Origin: Vitis vinifera | Lineage: Eukaryota > Streptophyta > Magnoliopsida > Vitales > Vitaceae | DNA: 64,000 nucleotides | Assembly: GCF_030704535.1 (NCBI RefSeq) | Contig: NC_081811.1 | Span: 2,305,501 to 2,369,500, forward strand | Direction: 5' to 3' | Shown here: piece by piece, positions 58,718 to 64,000 of the stretch | Layout of the letters: each line of letters opens with the position of its first letter | Position numbering within the stretch: the first letter of the stretch is position 1 | Program-made: the position numbers and the translations under genes | The notes under the pieces: generated by a model | The model's input: only the letters and a program-made list of their open reading frames with translations | The model's database searches: none | What the model was told of the DNA's origin: nothing

Positions 58718-61700
58718 CTTTTATGCTAAGAACACTCAGAAAGAAGAACCTAAAACCAGGAAATTACGTGCAGAAAGGAAGCAAAAGAGATTGTTTCCCC
58801 TTCTGAAAGAATGGATGAAACTTTATACTACTAAGGAAGATAGTTTTAAAAGAAAACAACTTCCCAAACTTTCAAAAACTGGTTTTCCTATTCTCTTTTC
58901 TATCGGTGTCTTCACAGTTTTAGATTCTACTAAAATGACCAACTAGGTAACTTATATGCAAGTTTTTTTTTTTTTCGTTTTAATTTTAGAGTAATAAGAC
59001 AGCAATGAAGTTGATTTGAAAGATGAAAGCATTGTCGTGGCATGATAATGGAAATAAAAAATGGGATCATGACTTTAACTTGTTCACCTAAACAAAGCAA
59101 AAGGACGAAAACTGTTATTCAAAACAATCAATTATGATGTGGAAAAAAAGCCTTCTTGGTGTTTTTTACTTCCACAATTGACTTGTTATGACTGGCTATG
59201 CTTCAAAGTTATCTATGCAAGTGGCTGCCTTGAGGACAATTTCTCCATTCATTTATCTGCACTTTCCTGCAAGGTATCACTCCTCAATAAACAACTATTT
59301 TATTGCCAGCTAGATAACTGGATCAAAAGTGAAACCTTTGCATATTCTTATAATTCTATTCAGATGTTGTTGCATCTTTTATGTATAAATTTTTTATTTT
59401 ACATGAAAAAAAACAAGTAAAAAGATGAATCCACCAAAGAACCCTATTTTAATAGTATTGTTCGGTACGGGAGATAGTAGAGAAAGTGGTCCCATGGGTA
59501 TTCCCTCCACTGGGGCATTGGATTTATCTCCAAGCTTCAATTCAAAGACATATTTTCATAAGGAAGTCAGCAGTCGCCCTCATGGCCCATTGCGAGGGTA
59601 GGCATCTTTCGCATTCTCATTTCTCTTTGGGGGGCCTCTACATATGTATAACTGTTTGGCTAACCCGTAAAGGCAGGACCTATTTTCTTGTCCTACATAT
59701 CCTGAATAGTATGTCCTCATAATAGTCCATAACTAAAAGTGACTTTGCTATAAGGTGGAGGAGGAGATTTATGGGTGGCATAGTCTTCATTTCCTTCAAG
59801 AATTACAAGCCTGAAACTACCATTATTCAACTACCTTAAGGGTTCAACTTTGAGAGGAAGTTTGAGGCTTTGAGCTCTTCTTTGATTTCCTTCATGAAGG
59901 TCTCTATCTATACTTGTAACATCTTCACTGTCAAATCAGTTTGAATATGCCCACATGGGAAATCAGTTTGAGGAGGTACACAAGAGGGTTGATTGGACAG
60001 TACCAAGTTCAAATCAGTTCAATAGTATGTAGGACACTACGTCGCAGTACCCATTTGACACAGAACTGCTTGACCCCATGTTGTGATCATTAATTCAACA
60101 AAATCAAACCCTAGTTTGTGATCATTAATTCAAAAGCAGAGACAGATCAAATCCTTGGTTTCTTATGTATCCCACAATTAACTTTGTTCTAATCATTTTC
60201 TAATTTGAATTTCCAAACAAATTAAGGAATTCAATTCTCTACCAACACATCTGTCAGGTGGAGCCCCCATTGATGGTTCATTGTCTAATGAACTTTTCTT
60301 TTCCTCTGTACTTCAAAACCAAGGGGGTGAAGACATTTTAGGTAGCAGGAAAGCCGGTATGTCACTGATACTTTGAAATCAGGGCGAATAATAGAGTTGG
60401 CAGAGTTGTGTTATCACACAACTCAAGTTTGAAACGTATCGACCAGTAGAAATGAGACCCTGGTGGTCCTCATCCCCTTTCATGTGACTCAGATTTTGTT
60501 TTATTTAGCCATTTTTATAAGACTATAATGACAATCATAGCATTCATGAAAGACTACTCTAAATTCTAACACAAAAAACAAAAAACCATAGAGAATGGTG
60601 CCAGATCAAGCCCTAGGGTCTTGCACGTTGCTGAAATGCTTGATTCTGCAGAGATCCCGTTTTTGGGATCAGATTCGGCTTAATTTTCATATATTTTATG
60701 AAAAAAGTTTGCAGTATTCATGGCAAAAATAAAATAAAATTACAGTTTTATTATTTTGTCTTTATGCATACTAATCAACTGTCTAATACAAACAATCAAC
60801 AATGGACCCGGATTGGATCTAGAAAAAAAAACAGAACAAAACCATCAGAACAGGAAAATTATTTTAAAAAAAAAATCTGACCTGATGAACAGGAGATACC
60901 GTCCAATCAATCACTTGTCTCTGCAACTCACCAGCAAATTTCATGTTTACGTCTTTCTCTATCTCCAGAAATCGTAGCTTTACAATTCACTACACTTGGC
61001 GAAAGTTCGCAGATCTTATGTGAGATCTTTAGAGTTAGAAGCTGAAAGTTATGTGATTATTATCTACAAGACTACAACATTCTCGAATCCACGATAGATT
61101 TCTACAAAAATGTGAAAAAAATTGATGACTATTTATGAATAATACCATTTTCCATCCATGAAATTTATTGCTTTTTTTTTTTTAAGGGAATTTTTCATAT
61201 AATCCTTCTCTCTCTCTCTATTTCCGTCCATGTAACCAAAAACAGAAGTGCAGACCAGGCGTCCAGTTTGGCCGCCGAGAAAATGAGAGAAAGAAAATGA
61301 AACCTAAAGTTTGAGCCCGGGAAAACCATTAACTTTCTCGGGAAATTTTGTTTTCACGGAAAGGAGAACAAAAGATTTGGCATAGGCGATGAAGGCAGGG
61401 AGTACGGAAAGGCAAAAATAAAATAAAATTGGGAGAGAAACGACGTCGTTTCAACATTAGAGACGAAGAGACGGAGAAACGGAGAAAACCATACGACGTC
61501 GTTTCAGTGCCAAAGAGCAAGGAATAGAGAAAGGGTGACCATATTTGAATTTGGATAAATGTAGGTCTGAAATCCGATGAGATTCCGGTGATTTTCATAC
61601 CGTTTTGACGCCATTTTTGGTATCGTACAAGAAGAAGAGGACAAATTCCTAATTGCAAAAGAACAGGTCCCTCATCACCTCACTGTCCATAGTTTAGATA

Positions 61701-62209
61701 TTTTTAGAAGTCCAATAATGTGTCCTTCATCCTTCCCATTTGGGTTTTGGCCCACTTGATTTCATAAAAATCTCCTTCAATATTTACTTTGGAAGCCCTT
61801 GCTCATTATTAGTGTGCCCAAATGCCCATCTGCTCTGACAGGGACTACCTTGCAAATTAATCTTCTAATTCACGTATGTCTCCTCAATGAAATTTATTTT
61901 TAATATAGAAATTATTGACAAATATATAAAATTTTTAATTAGTATATATTTCTTTTTATAAAAAAAAATTATATAAAATATTTCTTTGTTGTATAAAAAT
62001 AGTAATGTATGTAATATTTTCTTATTGTAAAAAAATTAATCTAATATAATATTATTGTTTTTTTTATTAAATAAAAAAAAATTATAAATATTGGGGAACT
62101 TGTATCTCCAGTTCAGTATCTCATCTGCTTCCTCAACACACAATGACATGATATTTGACATTTAAAAGAGAAAAAGAAAAAGGCTCTTTCTTCAACGGTA
62201 ATAGAGGCT
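58718..62209. other. Intergenic region upstream of the transporter
   Basis: The first ~300 bases are 5' flank of the transporter gene. No supported gene follows. Noted: a ~34-bp spaced repeat of TGTGATCATTAATTCAA at about 60,083 and 60,117, a CT run near 61,207-61,219, and twin ACGT palindromes at about 61.44 and 61.50 kb (listed separately). AT-rich sequence runs from 61,880 to 62,090. Confidence 0.4.
61438..61507. promoter_or_regulatory. Two copies of a CGACGTCG palindrome
   Basis: GAAACGACGTCGTTTC, a perfect 16-base palindrome, starts at about 61,438. A second copy, ACGACGTCGTTTCA, lies about 55 bases further on. The GACGTC core is a bZIP (C-box/CRE-like) site. The surroundings are GA-rich and look like a promoter or leader, but no gene start can be tied to them. 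Confidence 0.4.
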
Positions 62210-62247
62210 TCTTGGGACAACAATAATGAAATATAAACAGCAAATGA

Positions 62248-62436
62248 TCATTGCAGAAAGAGAATCAACAACATGGCTAGCAGCATCAACAGAATGATCA
62301 CAACAATCATATTTATGGAAATCTTCCTTAGGTGTACGAGTATACAGTCAGGGCAAATCAACATTTCACAACATCTCAGTGCATGACCATACATGCAGTT
62401 CCTCACTTGTACATACTCCTCCATGATCTTAAGCAT
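62248..62436 (-). CDS. Possible small tail-anchored peptide (62 aa), unidentified
   Basis: A short minus-strand frame begins MLKIMEEYVQVRNCMYGHAL, has five cysteines in its first half, and ends in a strongly hydrophobic stretch (MIVVIILLMLLAMLLILFLQ). It would look like a tail-anchored membrane peptide. No known family recognised, no clear promoter, and it borders a LINE remnant. Chance is a real possibility. Confidence 0.2.
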   Translation of the reverse strand: MLKIMEEYVQVRNCMYGHALRCCEMLICPDCILVHLRKISINMIVVIILLMLLAMLLILFLQ

Positions 62437-62464
62437 CTAAGTATATAGACTGCAGCATTTGCAA

Positions 62465-62935
62465 GTTTATATATTAGCAAATAGCACCTTAGAAAAGGTG
62501 TCAATGTCTATAGGAAGTATACAAAGAAAAAACAAAAAGAGAGACTCCCCCCTACTTAGTGCCCAACCCATTAACAAAATCCACTTCCTCCAAGTAGGTG
62601 CTTCACATTTTCAAATGCTATCTGATTTCTTTCCCTCCAGACAGTCCAAACTAAACATAAAGGGATAGCTTTCCAAGCTCTTTTCTACTCTTCCCAACAA
62701 AGGATTCATGCCAACTTTGTTTTTTGGGCAAATAGAAAAAGCCAAATTCTTCTTCTATTTTACACATGTAACATCTACAAACACCTCATTTTCAGCTGAT
62801 ACAAAGTCGATATCCTCTTCCCAGGTTGCCTCCCAGGCAAAAAAACCCCACTAGTGTTGGGGTCCAAGGATTCCAAACTGAATTATAAACAAGATGCATG
62901 GCTTTGGACAGAAAATCTTTATCTTAATGCTTTTT
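62465..62935 (-). mobile_element. LINE 3' remnant (antisense)
   Basis: The plus-strand text reads backward as the end of a plant L1-type ORF2, including WREERNQIAFEN-like wording around 62,580-62,650 and W-K-A-I-P-L-C near 62,670. The coding capacity is broken and the 5' end is missing; its limits are approximate. Confidence 0.5.
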
Positions 62936-63080
62936 TTCTCTTAAATTAGAAAGGAACTTTGATCATCCATCTATATTTTTCTTTACAATGGGAGATGGGG
63001 GTTTCAAATTTCAGAATCCACACCATCTAAATAAACTAACTAGTGGAAGCAAGCAGTGACTCGGAGCTATGAATCTCCTC

Positions 63081-64000
63081 TTAGTCAGAATGTTGTTGGC
63101 CCTCAAATGTAAATGACTGGTAACCAGCTGAAGAAGAAATACAACCCATATCACTGCTGCTCACAGATCTCTCAATATCATCCATCTCAGCCACAATGGA
63201 AATTGGGCGTTCTGGGATCGAGGGAACTGGCAAATCTGTCTCCAATATTTTCACAACCTGATCCATTGCTGGCCGAGCATATAGCTGTGGATGAGAACAA
63301 AGAACTGCAACCAATACATACTTCTCCATAACTTCTGGCGAACCCAACTCTGGCATACTATTATCAACAACATCTATAGCCCTCCCCTTCCTCACCAATG
63401 ACCAAGCCCAATCAGTCACAAGAGAGGGCTGGTTCTCACCAATCACCATGAGAGCCTTCTTCCCACTTAAAAGCTCAAGAAGCACAACACCAAAGCTGTA
63501 CACATCACTCCTCTCTGTCAACTGTCCATACAATGCATACTCTGGGGCAACATAACCCATTGTCCCTGCAACCCTAGTGCTCAAATGAGTCATTCCCTCG
63601 GGTGTAAACTTCGCAAGCCCAAAATCTGCCACCTTTGGCTCAAACTTCTCATCCAAAAGTATATTACTGGCTTTGATATCCCTATGGATAATACCTGGTT
63701 GAGCACCAGAATGCAAATAAGCCAACCCTCGAGCTGTTCCAAGTGCAATCTTTTGACGAAGAGGCCAACTAAGTTTTTCAGTTGACCCAAAAAGATGGTC
63801 ATGAAGACTGCCATTCTTCATCAAATCACACACAATTATCCTCTGGTGACCCTCTAATGGAGTCGTGGCAGTACAATACCCTCTCAAAGCGACTAAATTT
63901 ACATGCCTCACACTCGCAATAACCTCAACCTCATGGGCAAAATTTGTATCACCAGCAGCAGAGCAGTTCTTGAACCTTTTGAATGCAACTTCAGAGCCAT
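63081..64000 (-). CDS. RKF3: RKF3-like receptor kinase, kinase domain (5' part outside window)
   Basis: 305 residues of a receptor-like serine/threonine kinase end at TAA 63,081-63,083. Reading from the window edge, the domain starts at the strand with the ATP-binding Lys (SEVAFKRFKNCSAAGD). It then shows the subfamily phrase VRHVNLVALRGYCTATTPLE, the catalytic loop IIHRDIKASNILLD, DFGLAKF of the activation segment, GTMGYVAPEYALYGQLTERS, and SDVYSFGVVLLELLSGKKAL. All catalytic residues that can be seen are intact, so it is an active-type kinase. A Ser-rich tail (RSVSSSDMGCISSSAGYQ) closes the protein. The wording matches Arabidopsis RKF3 closely. The extracellular and membrane parts and the glycine loop lie beyond the window. 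No intron in the visible part. Confidence 0.93.
   Translation of the reverse strand, partial: GSEVAFKRFKNCSAAGDTNFAHEVEVIASVRHVNLVALRGYCTATTPLEGHQRIIVCDLMKNGSLHDHLFGSTEKLSWPLRQKIALGTARGLAYLHSGAQPGIIHRDIKASNILLDEKFEPKVADFGLAKFTPEGMTHLSTRVAGTMGYVAPEYALYGQLTERSDVYSFGVVLLELLSGKKALMVIGENQPSLVTDWAWSLVRKGRAIDVVDNSMPELGSPEVMEKYVLVAVLCSHPQLYARPAMDQVVKILETDLPVPSIPERPISIVAEMDDIERSVSSSDMGCISSSAGYQSFTFEGQQHSD

Noticed and set aside
59486-59722. Plus-strand open frame of 78 codons between the transporter and the kinase
   Set aside because: No recognisable motif, no promoter or splice signal tied to it; could be worn mobile-element sequence.
61329-61658. Minus-strand open frame of 109 codons
   Set aside because: It lies over GA-rich, promoter-like sequence with repeated palindromes; the Ser/Phe/Leu-rich translation looks like chance.

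Overview
This window is nuclear DNA of a flowering plant. Genes have GT-AG introns, AT-rich introns and intergenic DNA, plant-type promoters (GGCCCA site II boxes, AGGGTTT telo-boxes), LINE tails, MITEs and a solo LTR. Protein wording, the LINE family and general composition resemble grapevine (Vitis), but the species is an inference.

Layout. 0-1.8 kb (+): 3' end of a PIEZO mechanosensitive channel gene, followed by a solo LTR (2.19-3.01 kb). 5.0-5.5 kb (-): last exon of a CW-type zinc finger / methyl-CpG-binding-domain protein. Its locus is copied at 14.8-17.8 kb, where the MBD copy is a pseudogene, the LTR is absent and a LINE has inserted. 8.6-9.4 kb (+): a site II/telo-box/TATA promoter ahead of a non-coding stretch with a C/D snoRNA-like structure. 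9.5-22.6 kb: gene-poor, with minisatellite, MITEs, local duplications and a broken RF298/MIP1-type E3 ligase copy. 22.7 kb: tRNA-Ser(TGA). 23.3-25.3 kb (+): intronless TM9/EMP70 protein. 28.8-31.7 kb (+): four-exon endonuclease/exonuclease/phosphatase-fold protein. 33.6-35.7 kb (+): three-exon divergent GH3 acyl-amido synthetase. 36.9-40.2 kb (+): plastidial octanoyltransferase LIP2p. 43.5-52.0 kb (+): bystin/ENP1, 11 exons, with a last intron that looks U12-type AT-AC and with LINE pieces in two introns. 52.6-53.15 kb: a patch made of an antisense ERD6-like transporter first exon joined to a GH3 fragment. 54.1-58.7 kb (-): 18-exon ERD6-like sugar transporter. 63.1-64.0 kb (-): kinase domain of an RKF3-like receptor kinase, cut by the window end.

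The genes are unrelated housekeeping, signalling and metabolic loci, not a pathway cluster. The points most worth a second look are the AT-AC intron in bystin, the chimeric transporter/GH3 patch, the occupied and empty paralogous LTR sites, the snoRNA-like locus, and the divergent GH3 and EEP motifs. I see no cluster that amounts to a new biological system.
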